Positions 10,154-21,927 of a stretch of 64,000 nt of DNA are shown piece after piece. Source of the stretch: Bactericera cockerelli (lineage: Eukaryota; Arthropoda; Insecta; Hemiptera; Triozidae); assembly GCA_024516035.1 (NCBI GenBank), contig CM044961.1, positions 11,281,229-11,345,228 on the forward strand. The letters are read 5' to 3'. The notes under the pieces are model-generated. The model was not told the DNA's origin, did not search any database, and worked only from the letters and a program-made list of their open reading frames with translations. Each line of letters opens with the position of its first letter. Positions within the stretch are counted from its first letter, which is position 1. The translations under genes and the position numbers were made by a program.

Positions 10154-10344
10154 CAGGGTGGCGTTGTTAGCATTGATTTCACGACCCTCTTCAACACATT
10201 GTCGTTTTGTACTTCCACTACCTACCTTTTTTTAACAGTGTTTTATACCTAATTATTTACCCATTTTTAGCTCCCATAGCGCTAATTGGGGAACTATTGT
10301 TCTTTTTACAAAGTCAAAAGTTTGGGTCGTCTACAAACACCCTG
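10154..10344. mobile_element. Small CAGGGTG-ended element nested in the piggyBac-like element
   Basis: Begins TA-CAGGGTGGCG and ends CACCCTG-TA, with TA on both sides and about 191 bp between the ends. The terminal match is only ~9 bp (ATACAGGGTG), but the same terminus occurs at 7379 and 8014. Confidence 0.35.
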
Positions 10345-10551
10345 TATACGAGGTCTGTAATTTGAAAGAAAAAATCTACTGGACCGTAGCGCTTCGTTTC
10401 TTTCCGAAACAACTCAACCTGATGAACAAACAAAACAATGCATGTGGGACATGCACTGGACATTAAGGACTGTTCTAGTGAATTTTATACTGGAGTGTAG
10501 CGGCGTTTCTATGGTTGCATGTGGGACATGCACTGGACCGTAAAAGGTTAA

Positions 10552-11033
10552 AATTGAATGCAAAAAGAACCATAGGTACTGCATCTGAGCTATTATTTAT
10601 TAACCCGGTTGGAGACCATCAAAACCCCTCATCAAGTCATCATTGCCACTACAACAACAACATCCTTAACAGTTCAATTACATCTGTGATTATGCTTAAT
10701 GTAACTGTCCAAAAATGCAGTTACGCACTAACCGCCAAATGAATGAAACGCATTTGTTTTGATGAATGATGGACTTGAAGATTTTTGTAGGACAAATTTC
10801 CGGGTACAAAGCATCAGAAAATTAGACCAAAAAGTAGAAGACTGAAAGAAGTAGGTGGAATTATGACGAGAGAGACAGAGAGAGATGAGTTAGGTATGCC
10901 TCATAAATTGTTTGTAATAGATTTTCTTTGTCTTACTTCCTCAAAGAAAAACAACAGATGAAGTTCAGTTGTAACTGTTTGAACGTTTGACCTCAGTAAT
11001 AAGGCGACGGAACCTGAACTTTATTTCAAAAAG
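10552..11033. other. Stretch without a recognised gene
   Basis: No coding or repeat structure recognised apart from a short GA-rich run at about 10865-10885. Confidence 0.4.
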
Positions 11034-11317
11034 CTCACTCTCAAAATCCCCAATCCTCTTTTTCAACTGGCAAATTTAGTCAACCCAAATTATGGACAGT
11101 CGAACCTGGATATAAGAAAACTGTATACAAGGGAAAACTCGCTATAAGAAATCAATTTCCTGATCAAGTTTTACTTTTTTTAAAGAGAAAACAACCTCTT
11201 AAAAAAATTTCCAGTCACTTGATTTGTCTTATCTTATCCAGGGTTGACTAAGTGTTTTCTTTGTATGAAATTTGAAAGGGAGATTTCAGAATTTTGAGAT
11301 TGAGAAAGCCTTCTGGA
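11034..11317. mobile_element. Palindromic MITE (family P) split by an insertion
   Basis: The left arm (CTCACTCTCAAAATCCCC, TTTTTCAACTGGCAAATTTAG) and right arm (GAAATTTGAAAGGGAGATTT, AATTTTGAGATTGAGAAAG) match the MITE arms at 3903 and 12401. They are separated by a ~150-bp segment with its own inverted ends (11097-11249). Arm divergence suggests an old copy. Confidence 0.6.
11097..11249. mobile_element. pogo/mariner-like MITE nested in the palindromic MITE
   Basis: Starts CAGTCGAACCTGGATATAAG and ends with the inverted form of AGTCAACCCTGGATAAGATA. This motif (CAGTCGAACCTNGATATAA) is typical of pogo-like MITEs in animals and recurs at 51838-51956. The ends are diverged and the TA duplication is no longer clear. 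Confidence 0.5.
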
Positions 11318-12400
11318 TAGAGAACTTGTAGGCCGGTAGTTCCAGTAAGGAGGAATAATATACAAAAGTAAAAATAAATGCTCAACTTGAATTGATTCAT
11401 TCAAAATCGATTCCGTATGAAAGCCACCGTCCACAGTAATGCTCGTTCCCTTTCTATTCAATATCTTCCAGTGATCACATCTGCGGAATCATTTTTTTTT
11501 CTTCTTACTGTAAATAACAGTATTAAAATCATTAACAGCAAATGTAGTATGGTCATCAGCAAGATACAAGATCAAGAAAAGAATGGCGCGAAAGAGTAAC
11601 TATTGTAGAAACCCAAAGTAGAAAGAAAAAGATGTAATTGGAAGAGATTTAACCGAAATTATAGAAAAGATGGACAGTAGTGAATATAAGTGAAAAGAAA
11701 TTGTCACAATTATCAACAACTTAAGAGATGATAGAACATATGAAATCCTATATAAGAATTTTTTTTAAATAAAGTGTGCATAAAGTAATGTACTGTATGG
11801 TTCCGGGGGCACTCGTTCCAAGATGATGGAGAGAGGAGTATCTTAGTTTTTAGTGGTTAAAGTACACCGTTGAAAGTACTGGAACTCCACACTTCTTCTT
11901 GCAAAGAAGATTTTGCCTCTTCTCTGTTTAAATAAATAAATAATAACTTTATCAGAATCTGCTACTATGAGCAGAATCATCATAATCTTCTTCTTCTTTA
12001 TCTTGCTCTGCAACATCAGCATCATACAATACAAAATGTGGATCAATATTATTACCGACATCTTCGTATGACCAACACAGATATTAATCAATATCTGCCC
12101 ATGTATGTTGAGAGTTCCATAATTCGATATCTGATAGCGTAGAAACAATTCCGCCTCGATTGGGTTTCAAGCCACAACAAGAAATTGAAAGTTATGTGGA
12201 ACCGGTGAGGTGTGAAGCGTGAGAATCGACCGGAGTGTGGGAGTCACCGGGTTTTGTGGTGGAAGAGGTGGACACCAGAAGCTGCAGTGCAGGTGGATGA
12301 AACAACGGAGTTGCAGTTGTTGTGCTGGACTAGAGGAGTTCCCGATTTGGCCGGTTGAGGAAAACATTGTGAATCACCTGATAGCTAAGAGTTCTGGAGT
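11318..12400. other. Stretch without a recognised gene
   Basis: Open frames of 60-100 codons on both strands (for example 11843-12148 minus and 12219-12422 plus) have no recognisable domain. The 12200-12360 part is more GC-rich than its surroundings. No repeat partner seen. Confidence 0.4.
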
Positions 12401-12542
12401 CCGTTCCAGAAACACTTTCTAGTCTCCAAATCTCCCTTTCAACACACTCTGATTGGTTAAATTTGAACGCAATAACCAATCAGAGTGCTTTGTGGGAGAG
12501 TTGAAAAGGAGATTTGGAGAGTAGAAAGTGTTTCTGGAACGG
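12401..12542. mobile_element. Palindromic MITE (family P), best-preserved copy
   Basis: The whole 142 bp folds back on itself. CCGTTCCAGAAACACTTTCT at the left pairs with AGAAAGTGTTTCTGGAACGG at the right. CTCCAAATCTCC pairs with GGAGATTTGGAG, and CACTCTGATTGGTTA pairs with TAACCAATCAGAGTG around a short AAATTTGAACGCAA loop. Related copies lie at 3903, 11034, 13712 and (half only) 13954. Confidence 0.88.
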
Positions 12543-12568
12543 GCTACTGCTATGTTCAACTATCTGAT

Positions 12569-12845
12569 GCCAGCCTCAGTGGCGTAACGGTTGTGACTAC
12601 TGCCCGTAGTCCAGAGATCCTGAGTTCGATTCCCGGTTGGAGCAGACTTTTCGCATAGAAAATTCTGTTCCCTCGAACATGTGAGGCTGACAATTCCGGC
12701 CCTACCCAGGCTGGGTGAGGACGTTAAAATCAAATAGAATCAATAGACATGAAAGGAGCCTAGACATTGGATCCGGGCGTCCATATAATCCTCTCACCAC
12801 CGTGATTTAGTTATCAATACCTATCTCACGGACACGGAAATTATT
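12569..12845 (+). mobile_element. tRNA-derived SINE, family B, full length with perfect target duplication
   Basis: An 11-bp direct repeat AACTATCTGAT flanks it exactly (12558-12568 and 12846-12856). The head has CCTCAGTGGCGTAACGG (A-box region) and GAGTTCGATTCCCGG (B box). The body has CCGGCCCTACCCAGGCTGGG and GGGCGTCCATATAATCC. The 3' end has CACCACCGTGATTTAG and CTCACGGACACGGAAA. The intact duplication makes this the best reference copy of the family in the window. Confidence 0.9.
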
Positions 12846-12856
12846 AACTATCTGAT

Positions 12857-13711
12857 CACAACCATTGCTTGGAGATGTAACAGAACCTCTGTCGAGAAAC
12901 AATTGCGGCTGGTCGTAAGACGCAAATGCAGCCTCGATAGGTCCTCAAGAGACAGGTTGATGCACAAAAACCTATCCACCAAAATTATATTGTTGTATTT
13001 CTGATAATTTTTAATATTCCTCCAATTTCCCTGTTTCTTCATTTCAATTCAATGCTTCTCAACATCAAATTCAAAGACGTCACTTTAACGGTATCTAGGG
13101 CGGCCTTTTTGTATAATTTCCTCCATTTTCATCTCAACTGATCACATATTAAATCTGAACAGATACCTTTCTACATGTAGTATTGAAATCTTTAAAAACC
13201 ATAGAGCGGTGTGCTATTAAACTCACCAGAGTCACCGGTCCATCATTACCGCTGAGTATCTCACCGCGGACCATTTGTTTGAGTTTTTTCTTCTTCCACT
13301 TTGTAGGTCAGTAGTCAGCTAACAGTCATAATCTTCTCTCTCTCTCTCTCTCTCTCTCGTTCTTGTTTACAGCATCAATCATAAAGATCGTCCGGTCTAC
13401 GGAAATACTATGACTTTTCTATCTCTCTCTTTCTTTTTCTTTTCCTCTCTATCTATCTCTCTCACTCTCTCATCTTTCTCTCACTATCCCTCTCTATCTC
13501 TTTTTCTCTTGTAGCATTAGTCATAACAGCCAGAAATAGCCTGTAACTCCTTCTTGAAGTCTGGAGTGCCCCACAAGTTTTCATTGATACTGACGGCTGA
13601 CGTTGATTCCCATGGGTAGAGAAGTAAATTTTGAGACACAGTTTGTCATGGTGGTGGCAGGATTGATATGGATATTGAACCCTTTGAACGCCTAGGAGGA
13701 AATTCTGGCCC
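12857..13711. other. Stretch without a recognised gene; CT microsatellites
   Basis: Contains a pure (TC)n tract at about 13336-13359 and an impure CT-rich tract at 13420-13510. The 92-codon minus-strand frame at 13462-13740 partly translates the CT tract and is not credible as a gene. Confidence 0.5.
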
Positions 13712-13844
13712 TTGTTCCAGAAAACACTCTCACAACGCACTCTGATTGGCTATTTCGTTCCAATTAAACAATCATATTGCGTTGTGTGACGGTTGAAAGG
13801 GAGACTTGGGGATTTTGAGAGTAGAGAGTGTTTCTGGAACGGGG
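13712..13844. mobile_element. Palindromic MITE (family P), asymmetric copy
   Basis: Starts TTGTTCCAGAAAACACTCTC and ends GAGAGTGTTTCTGGAACGGGG. The right arm is complete (GTTGAAAGGGAGACTTGGGG, ATTTTGAGAGTAGAGAGTG). The left arm has lost the segment between the terminus and CACTCTGATTGG. Confidence 0.75.
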
Positions 13845-13953
13845 CACTGGTCTCCTTTCGTGTCCTATGGTGTAGGTTTCTATTTCGTTTTAGAATTAAT
13901 TTTCATAGAGATCAAGTCTGATTTTTTAAGTCTATCAGGAGCAGGGACCAGGC

Positions 13954-13998
13954 TCTCGTTCCAGAAACCTATCTCACTCTCATAATTCCCAAATTACG
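13954..13998 (+). mobile_element. Single MITE arm (family P)
   Basis: CTCGTTCCAGAAACC, TCTCACTCTCATAATTCCC and AAATTACG match the first ~45 bases of the MITE arm. No right arm follows. Confidence 0.5.
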
Positions 13999-15099
13999 TA
14001 TTTGGTAGCGAGCAATAACAACTATACAGCCTTTATATTTATTATTTCTGCACATTTACCTATGGGGGACGAGTATTGTTTGGAGTCATCTTTAAACAGG
14101 CTTCTTTTTTGTTTCGAGTGTTGTAGGGGTGTTCATCTTCTGAATCAATGTTGGATTTTAATTTGTGAGTCAAGAAAGCAGAATCAATATTACCTCTTGT
14201 TAACTTTTGTAAATTTATCAGACCATTAGTTTTCCTACGAAATTTTAATGTAAGTATAAGGAGAGCCTGACACATGTCCAAATAAGATATTTGTTCTGGG
14301 AACACAAGATAAAATCCGTTTTCCTTGAAAAACAAATATCAAATCTATATTGAATTTTTTCTATTTTATGGGCCCAGAGGTGACTATCAGGGTCCCATAA
14401 AATCCCTGGTAAAGTTGGGTGAGAGCATCAGGGTCGGTCATGAGCTTCCAACTTCTTTTTATAAAACCGAAAATTTTGTTGCAGGATATCAAGCAACTTT
14501 CAATATTTGCATTAGAGTTGAGATCAGAAGTAAATATCACACCAAGATCTTTTTTCCTTTCGATTATTTGTAAATAACTATTGTTAATTTGGTATTTAAA
14601 AACGATGTTACTTTTTAGCCTTCATTGTTAATGTTTGTATACTTTAGTTCTTTTTTTCTTGCTGCGACTTCTGCCGCCGCTCCTGCTTCAATGAAATAGG
14701 TTACATCAAGCCTTTTGTTGCATCGCCCGAAAGTTGAGAGTCGCTAGTTCTGCTTCATAAACTACAACATATTTGCCATTCAAGATCTGCGATTCAGCGT
14801 GAGATGAACAGCATTTGGCGTACCTTGGCTAGAGCCATGATTACAGCGAGATCACTTTAACTTGTAATCCCAGGAACCTACACTCCGCTGTTAAAAAAGA
14901 GGTCATTTTCAACTTTGGAAGTCTTTCGCGCTTACCTATATGGATTTATAGTTTTCTCACTCTGTGTGTACGTCGTTTAACGACAGAGAATATGCGTCAG
15001 TGAAATTGCATTGAAACATTGAAACTTCAACATTTGGAAAAAATTCATGCATATACATCAATATTTTGAAATCTTTGGGTTTTTTTGACTATATGAGAT

Positions 15100-15138
15100 G
15101 GTTCAGGACAAGACGAGCTAAGCCGTCTCATCCTGACC
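15100..15138. repeat. Imperfect palindrome / hairpin
   Basis: TCAGGA-CA-AGACG on the left pairs with CGTCT-CA-TCCTGA on the right around AGCTAAGC. It is isolated, without an obvious T-run after it, so its role is unknown. Confidence 0.6.
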
Positions 15139-15197
15139 CACATAATATTCTTATGTGCGATCAATCATAAAATTAGAACTTGCGCTTTTTCTTGAAA

Positions 15198-15247
15198 AGC
15201 CAACCATTGTAAAAACTGCAATCCAGCCTGGCTTGCTAGGGTTGGCT
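15198..15247. repeat. Short hairpin
   Basis: AGCCAACC and GGTTGGCT form an 8-bp stem enclosing a smaller AGCC/GGCT stem. No known role. Confidence 0.4.
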
Positions 15248-16569
15248 ATGGCTAGTCTGTTCTCTGTGTAAAAACTCTAGTCAGACATGTTTTAGTATTG
15301 CGTTCATTGACAATTATTTCTTCGTTCTCTCTGATCCTGCTCCTTATCCTCCTTCTTTTAATTTCTTCTCCAACTTCTCTCCTTTTCCTTATTTCTCTTC
15401 TTCTCCTTCATCTACAGATTCTACATTATGATTGTAATGTAAGTAACTGCTGGATTAGGGTCCATCATTTAGTATTCATTTCTCTTCAGCCGAGTGTAGG
15501 TCCGGATCAGGTGAAAGGGAGACGATATCTCGAGAACGCGAATGTCGTGAGCTCCTCGAATACATGCATGATCCGATGCGACCAACTTTTGGTTTTACTT
15601 CCAATCTCACTATCGTTGAACCATTTTCTGGGTCGGTCATGGTAGAGGACTGGCAAAGTGAGGTCCGAGGGTTCATAATCGTAGGAAGCATTGAATTTCA
15701 AGTGTTTTCTTCTCAGTACGAGATTTCCATGTAGATTATTTCTGGTTTTACTTGCAATCTCACTATCGTTGAGCCATTTTTAGATTCTTAGATTCGAATT
15801 AGATTCGAATCATGTGGAGTCATTTCATTTTATCCTTTTCTTTCATGAGTTTGATGTTTTTGGATCTTTCACCTATTAGTGCAAGTATTGTATTATACCT
15901 TTATTGTTCCATCCTTAGCGTTAGGTGTGATATCTTTGAAAAATAATACATCATGGGTTATGATATCTTTGAACTAGTCTTCGGCAGGAAATAGAACCAA
16001 GAGAGAGAGAGAGAAAGTGTTTAGCATATCACATCTCTATTGATTTAGTCCATAGGAGAAATTGTTATGTCACCGTGACTATCAATGAAAGAGAGAGAAA
16101 GATCAATAAAGAGAGAGAGAAAAAAAATAAATAAAGAGAGAGGAGAGAGAGAGTTTGTGTTGTATGGTGTACAGCTTCTCTGACTTCCTAGATGAGGCAT
16201 GACTTAATTGTTGGTACCTTATAAAATATCTACCTACAATATGACGTACCAAATAATAATATCCACACCACACATAAATCACAAGACATGTAGAAGAAAA
16301 TTATGGAAGGACTTTGCTTCTTTTTTTGAATGAGTTTCCAGACTATACAGACGAAATAGTGAGAGTTTAATAAATGCTCATGAAAGATGATCCAGTTGAA
16401 ATCGACGTAAAATAATAAGAATAATAATAAAATGATCCTAAGTAATTGTTCCATACGATCCCACAAGAAAATTTGATATTCTTATCCGTTTTCAAGCTAT
16501 GTTCTGTTCATTACAGAAAACACCATGGACCAAGTTCTGAAACAGGTTTCCAACAAACCAAAGCCAAGT

Positions 16570-16612
16570 TGTCACGGTGACCTGGGTTCGATTCGGTCAG
16601 CAGTGCAGAAAT
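16570..16612 (+). mobile_element. Possible SINE B-box relic
   Basis: CCTGGGTTCGATTCGGTCAG followed by CAG matches the B-box region of SINE family B (CCTGAGTTCGATTCCCGG). The rest of the element is not recognisable. Confidence 0.3.
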
Positions 16613-16671
16613 TACAGTTGTGACAATACTTGAAAATCACAAAGAAAAATACATACAAAGATAATAATATT

Positions 16672-16855
16672 CCCTTATTCATACTGCCCGATAGGACTAT
16701 TAAAGTCCCATTATTCCAGCAGTAAGCAGAAGACATATTATTATGTGGTAAAATCCCAAATGGGAGGATAACTTGTCATGTCCTGGCTGGGTTTCGAACC
16801 CATGGAATCATTGGGTTCACAGAGAGTCATCTTTACCACTGAGCTACCGGGACAT
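16672..16855 (-). mobile_element. tRNA-derived SINE, family A
   Basis: On the minus strand it begins TGTCCCGGTAGCTCAGTGGT and has GGGTTTCGAACCC-type sequence on the plus strand at the B box. The body has GGGATTTTACCACATAATAA and TGCTGGAATAATGGGACTTT. An (ATT)-rich tail lies at 16660-16672. It is near full length. Confidence 0.87.
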
Positions 16856-19800
16856 ACGTAAATAAGGAATATTGTCCCCCAAGTTGGATTTTCAACCAAT
16901 CACAGTGCACTACAATCCGACTTTAATGCTATATTTTAATTTGTTTCAGCAAGGTCTCTGAGTCCTCTCTTCAAATAAATGTTCATGAAAACATAATTAA
17001 TCATTATACCTACTCTCAGTAGTTAATTGACTGTAAAAATGGATGACGTCATAAAAATCAGGCTCTATGTGAACAAATATGAATAGGAATGACCATGATT
17101 TATTCTTGGCCATCAGAAAAAAATTCCAAACCCGACTGGCTGGTTTTTGAAAAGTGAAAGTCCAAAACAAAATAAAACACATCTAGTAAAAGTCAAACAA
17201 AAAAATTAAAAATAGTCCAAAATTATCAAATCAATAAATCAGACCGAAAAAAGAATAGAATAGAATTGCTACCATAATCTGACCATGTGCGGTAGATCGA
17301 TATTGGATTGGGTAAAAGTTTTTTTTTAAGTCCTACAAGATCATTAGGTAAAGTTTAATTAGGTGAGGTACCTATGTAGGTTTATTGTTTACCTACTAAA
17401 TAAAATTCCAATAAAGAGAAAAAGTTTTGTATAATAGGCACTTTTCAAGTATACATATATTCACATCAAAATCTCAAAATATATACACGTGATTTGAACG
17501 AATACATAAATAATTTATCCATTAAAAAATAATTTTATTTAATTGATATATGAAAGTTGAACATACCACACAGAATAAAACTGCTCCTGTGATATGGTAA
17601 ATTCCAACCTTGTAAAAAAAATCTTATCAATTTGATTTTGATAAGATTTAGGAACATATATATATTTAAAAATATTATTTATATTAAAAAATCCCGTGAT
17701 TTATTGAATTGATCAGTAAGGGGCTAGGCACCTACATAATATCTATGTATGCGAATAACTGAAGTGAAATTTAAGATTTAAGTTAAAGAACTGATGACGA
17801 GAACTTCATATTACTATATGTTTCAAAAATTAAACATCTCACAGTAATTATTTACTGCCAGCTGGAATTGAACCCATAAGCTAGCGTTTTAAAAAAAAAA
17901 ATAATATCTTACCCTGTTCTCCACTTGAACTGTCCTTCCACTAAAGTTTCAACTCTGTTCCCTTTACTTTAAAATCTATTGGCAGTAAATCTCATGTGGA
18001 GTTTAAGCCCTAAAACTAGTTAATCAGATTCTACGTAAGTACGAATCACAATTTTTTTTCTCGTAGGTAAAGTCAGGTACACACACGTACACCCTTAGAA
18101 AAGAAAATTCCGCAACTTGAAGGGAACTCGTAAGAGCTAATATACCTACAATGTATTGAAGAACATTGTAAAGTAAGTTAATGAGGCAATTCTACTCTAT
18201 TTTACAAAATCCAAGAAACTGTCCCTCCTGAACAGGAGCCAATCAAACTGCAACAGTTGCAGGCTCCGTTAGGGCCAAGAAAGAAAACACCTGGACATAA
18301 ATCAATATTGAACTTTCTATAGTCCATTCCATGAAAGAGTAGATATCTGTTTCTACATTTTAATTGAGTCGAGTGTCCATGATTACGGGCTAAATTATGA
18401 AACAGGCACAGATTTAATCTTAGTGGACACAACCCTTAACATGCCCTGTAATGGGAAGCACACTTACGTTTACACTCTACGGTTGAATGACTTTCCAACT
18501 CTAAACTTGTAAAACTTGGAGCACGAATGATTTGTGCTATTGTCTTTTGGCGTTTAGCCTGACAATGTTGGTACACTGTATCTATTTCCCATCCCCTCAC
18601 AAGACTAGACAGGGAATAATTGCTTTCTTATAAAATTACATTAGATACTCGCATTTATTCTAATTTATGTACGTATTTATTTAATTCAAGGAAATCCATG
18701 GATGAGATCAAAAGCTTTGTTTGGGTCAACAATTAGAAGAACATAACTTCTTCATCTATTTACATCTAGTACCTACAACTTCTCACTTTTCTGTTTTTAC
18801 TAATTGACTGAAATGTATCTAACAAGTCAGTACGTGATGTTCAATTAAAGAGAGTTCCAACTTTTTGACAACATTATGTATAAGGTTTGTAAACTACATT
18901 GCCAATTGCAACCAATTGCACTCTTTTCTATTGAATTGAACAAAAGTCTGTTCCTTTTTGCAAACGAACTATAACTTCACACTAATCAACTTTCAGTTTG
19001 AACTAAATGCATTTACACATTTTGTGCTAATCGAGATCGAATTATATGTGTGCCTGCAAGACCTGAAAACTGGTTCAAATTTTCAATTGTTCATTCTGGA
19101 GATACAGGGTGATGTTTTGGATTATTACTTGAAATGGTTTCAATGAAAAGCAAAATAATAATTTGACCAGAATGATGATTTTTTTCTTATAATTATTATT
19201 ATTTTTAAACAGCTCCTTAAAAATGAATCAAAGTGGTTATTGTTACAAAACAACTTCTAGCAAATATAAATTAAGAAACCATTAAAATCCAACAAGATGA
19301 CACTTTACAACAGTTACAAAGTCTCAGTCAATATCGCAATCTTGTCCTTACATAATAGTTAGGACGGTAGGTAGTGTAACTAGGTACCTGGTTTGACCAA
19401 AAGACCAAAACAGAATAACAAACGTGCATCTGCAGATTGAAGAATACATACGACAATGTATTATTATTACTTATCTACTTATAAAATACTCAAAGTAGAT
19501 ATTTCGTATAGAGCCCTGTTATTCTTTGAAAGTCATTTCAAAACAGACTAAATTTTTCGGATAAGAGACGTTCTCTCCTTATTCTTCTTGTTCGATTTTT
19601 TCCAATACATGCGCTTAAACAAGGCAATGAATATACCGTTCGCGCAGGTAATTATCGACAGTAGCCCAACTCACGTCGCATACATAATATGTACTTGAAC
19701 CCATTTCACCCTGTAACCAACAGAGTGCCAGACAATATTGAGAACTTAAAACTAACTGTACTTAGCACACATCCTTAATGAGAGGAACTTTGCTGTGAAC

Positions 19801-21634
19801 AACGTGTGAGAAGAGTTTGTTTGGAGTGAGAGAGTAATAGCAGTATCAGCAACAAGAACAGTAAAACCAGCGACAACATTGACAACAGTAAAACATGAAT
19901 CCGGGAATAAAATATTCTAACAGAAATATTTACCCGCTTGTGAAAATGAAACCCTTGACTTTACACTTCAGGTATTGGATCTTTTAACTCATAGACATGA
20001 GTGCTCGTATAATTTGTTGATACATGTATCAATGTATCAAAATAATTTTACAAAACCAAGTACATTACTCCAGATCTCACTATAACTATGTTCGTTAGTA
20101 ATGTCTGAAAAAGACAAATAGCACCTCTTTCATTTGACCTAGGTGACAAAATAATACAAATTATACCTACCAGACTAATTTGACTGCGGTCAGGTTTTCT
20201 TGCAAACTTCAGTGGAAGATCTAATAGTACTCGTATTGTTGACTCCTGGTATATCTTCGATTCAGTTACAAAAAAAAAAAAAAAAACAGTCTACAAAAAA
20301 TGTACTGTATTCAGACAGTTGTTTTGAAAATAGGTAAATGCCTTAATGTAACGTGCATTTTGACACGTCATGTCTTGCGGGAGTTCGGTATTATTTTAAA
20401 AAAAAGGAAGAATACTCTCTCTGGTAACAAATTTCGTCAGTACGATGCAAGGAGGTCCCAACCTATGGTGACTTGAAGGTACGCCACTGTTTACAGAACG
20501 ACAACATAGGAGTTGACAATTATCCGTAATTTCCTATTTGTTTACTTAGGTCCCGGGCTCGGGTGTTGAACCGATCTGGTGGTCTACGGTAATGTTGTCA
20601 TAGCTGTTCATGTTGATGAGAATGATACTTCTCATTACAATAATAATGCTATAGTTGACAATGACAATGTTGGTACTTTTACTATGGTTTTTCTTGTTGT
20701 TTTATTGTAGATGAAGTGGTGGTGATACTGTTGTTTTCTACAGTGTTTTTCTTCTTATTTCGCTTATTATTGTTTGGGTTATTGGTCTCAATTTTGTTAG
20801 TTGTGTTTTTTGTCACCATCTTCTATTGTGTCAAGGTAAGGCTAGTCACATGGTCTGGCGATCATTATGATCTGTCGTAATACTTAGATAGATAATTTTA
20901 CTATAATTTATTCCTAATCATTTAGGTAGGGCGGTTGAGTCATGGTTTGATTACCTATAATTCTTTTTATTTAATGTGAGAAATTTACAGACTCAAATAA
21001 CACGACTTTATCTGCAATTTGTGATTATTTACACTTGTGAGACAACTAATATCATACATATGTAATGTGTAACTATTTACAGGTAGATTATTTTTTTACA
21101 TTAGAATGAAGATTACACCCTTTGATAACTTTTTTTCTTTCGATAGTTATATTACATCAGTACATACTTTTACGAAGGTATGTGTTATTTTAAATTTAAC
21201 AAACTTTATTTCCATTAAGTAGTATGATTCAATTATATATTTCATCCTCGGGCGTTAATGCTTGTAGGTACATTAAATACTTTTGGTATAATCTATGAAA
21301 GGTAACCTACTTCTAGTTTTAAGACATCAATTTTGACATTCATTGACAATAATCAATTTAGGTAATCTTCCATAGCAAGCTAGGTTCATTTCAATATCTG
21401 ATCTTAGTCGGAAAGGATCAGTCAGACATTAGCAACATCTCCACTGACAATCTGACCTATGCTATGGTGTCATTGGTGTCCATTAGTCTTGAGTTCTAGA
21501 GATATCGTGTCCAAACGCTATGCAGCAAGCATGATTTTCAACAGAATTTAGCAATTGGATAAAATGGAGGTTCAAACAAAATGAATCTTCTTGAATTGAT
21601 TAAAACAAAAGATTGATGATCAGAAAAAGTGACT
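16856..21634. other. Long AT-rich stretch with no recognised gene
   Basis: No open frame over about 76 codons and none recognisable. I noticed a perfect 11-bp hairpin at 17619-17649, a tRNA-B-box-like GGGTTCAATTCC on the minus strand near 17868, a poly-A run at 20271-20287, the palindrome TTGATACATGTATCAA near 20017, and GAT/TTG-rich cryptic simple sequence at 20600-20760. Confidence 0.45.
17619..17649. repeat. Perfect 11-bp hairpin
   Basis: AAATCTTATCA and TGATAAGATTT pair perfectly around a 9-base AT loop. No context indicates a function. Confidence 0.7.
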
Positions 21635-21890
21635 GAGCGCACGATTAGCTCGTGGTACCTCGCTGCCATGCGAAGGGCCGGGTCGATTCCGTGCGACAAA
21701 TTGTATTTAATTGGTACAATGTTGTAAAGGATACCTTCCGTGCGTCGTTGACCAGCACCTAAATGGAAGTATTGTGTCACTTCTCGCCATCAGAGGGGAG
21801 GATACTACGGGATGGCAGGCTACAACACAGACCACAAGTCTACAGTAGCTCCTGTTTCATGCTACGAATAAAAAAGGCTGTGAACACTCA

Positions 21891-21925
<35 letters not shown>
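21635..21925 (+). mobile_element. tRNA-derived SINE, family D, with poly-A tail
   Basis: The head GAGCGCACGATTAGCTCGTG matches GAGCGCGCGATTAGCTCAGT of the copy at 31837 (minus). The body shares TTGTAAAGGATACCTTCCG, GTATTGTGTCACTTCTCG, GGATACTACGGGATGGCAGG, GTAGCTCCTGTTTCATGCTA and AAAAAAGGCTGTG with that copy. It ends in about 28 A residues (21898-21925). The tail type differs from family A, which ends in (ATT)n. Confidence 0.85.

Positions 21926-21927
<2 letters not shown>

Larger units (their letters stand above)
9551..10547. mobile_element. piggyBac-like non-autonomous element in a TTAA target
   Basis: TTAA occurs on both sides (9547-9550 and 10548-10551). The ends begin CCTTTTGCACTCC and, in reverse complement, CCTTTTACGGTCC, resembling the CCYTTTGC ends of piggyBac relatives. 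The subterminal motif GTCCAGTGCATGTCCCACAT (itself near-palindromic: TGCATGT-GGG-ACATGCA) occurs three times on the left (near 9594, 9670, 9715) and twice inverted on the right (near 10440, 10520). A further ~70-bp block (CTACACTCCAGTATAAAATT onward) is shared by both arms. The left end has about 40 extra bases relative to the right. The interior holds a possible transposase relic at 9961 and a nested element at 10154. Confidence 0.75.
13999..16569. other. Mostly featureless stretch with hairpins and GA tracts
   Basis: No gene recognised. There is a short direct repeat: GGTTTTACTTCCAATCTCAC (15591 on) and its one-base variant at 15744, both continuing TATCGTTGA.CCATTTT. A GC-richer patch lies at 14660-14890. 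GA-rich tracts occupy 16001-16021 and 16080-16156; the first is followed by AAGTGTTTAGC, similar to the MITE terminus. Confidence 0.45.

Noticed and set aside
14800..14850. Minus-strand start codon MALAK followed by GTACGC as a first exon
   Set aside because: Too short, weak donor context, and no downstream exon recognised.
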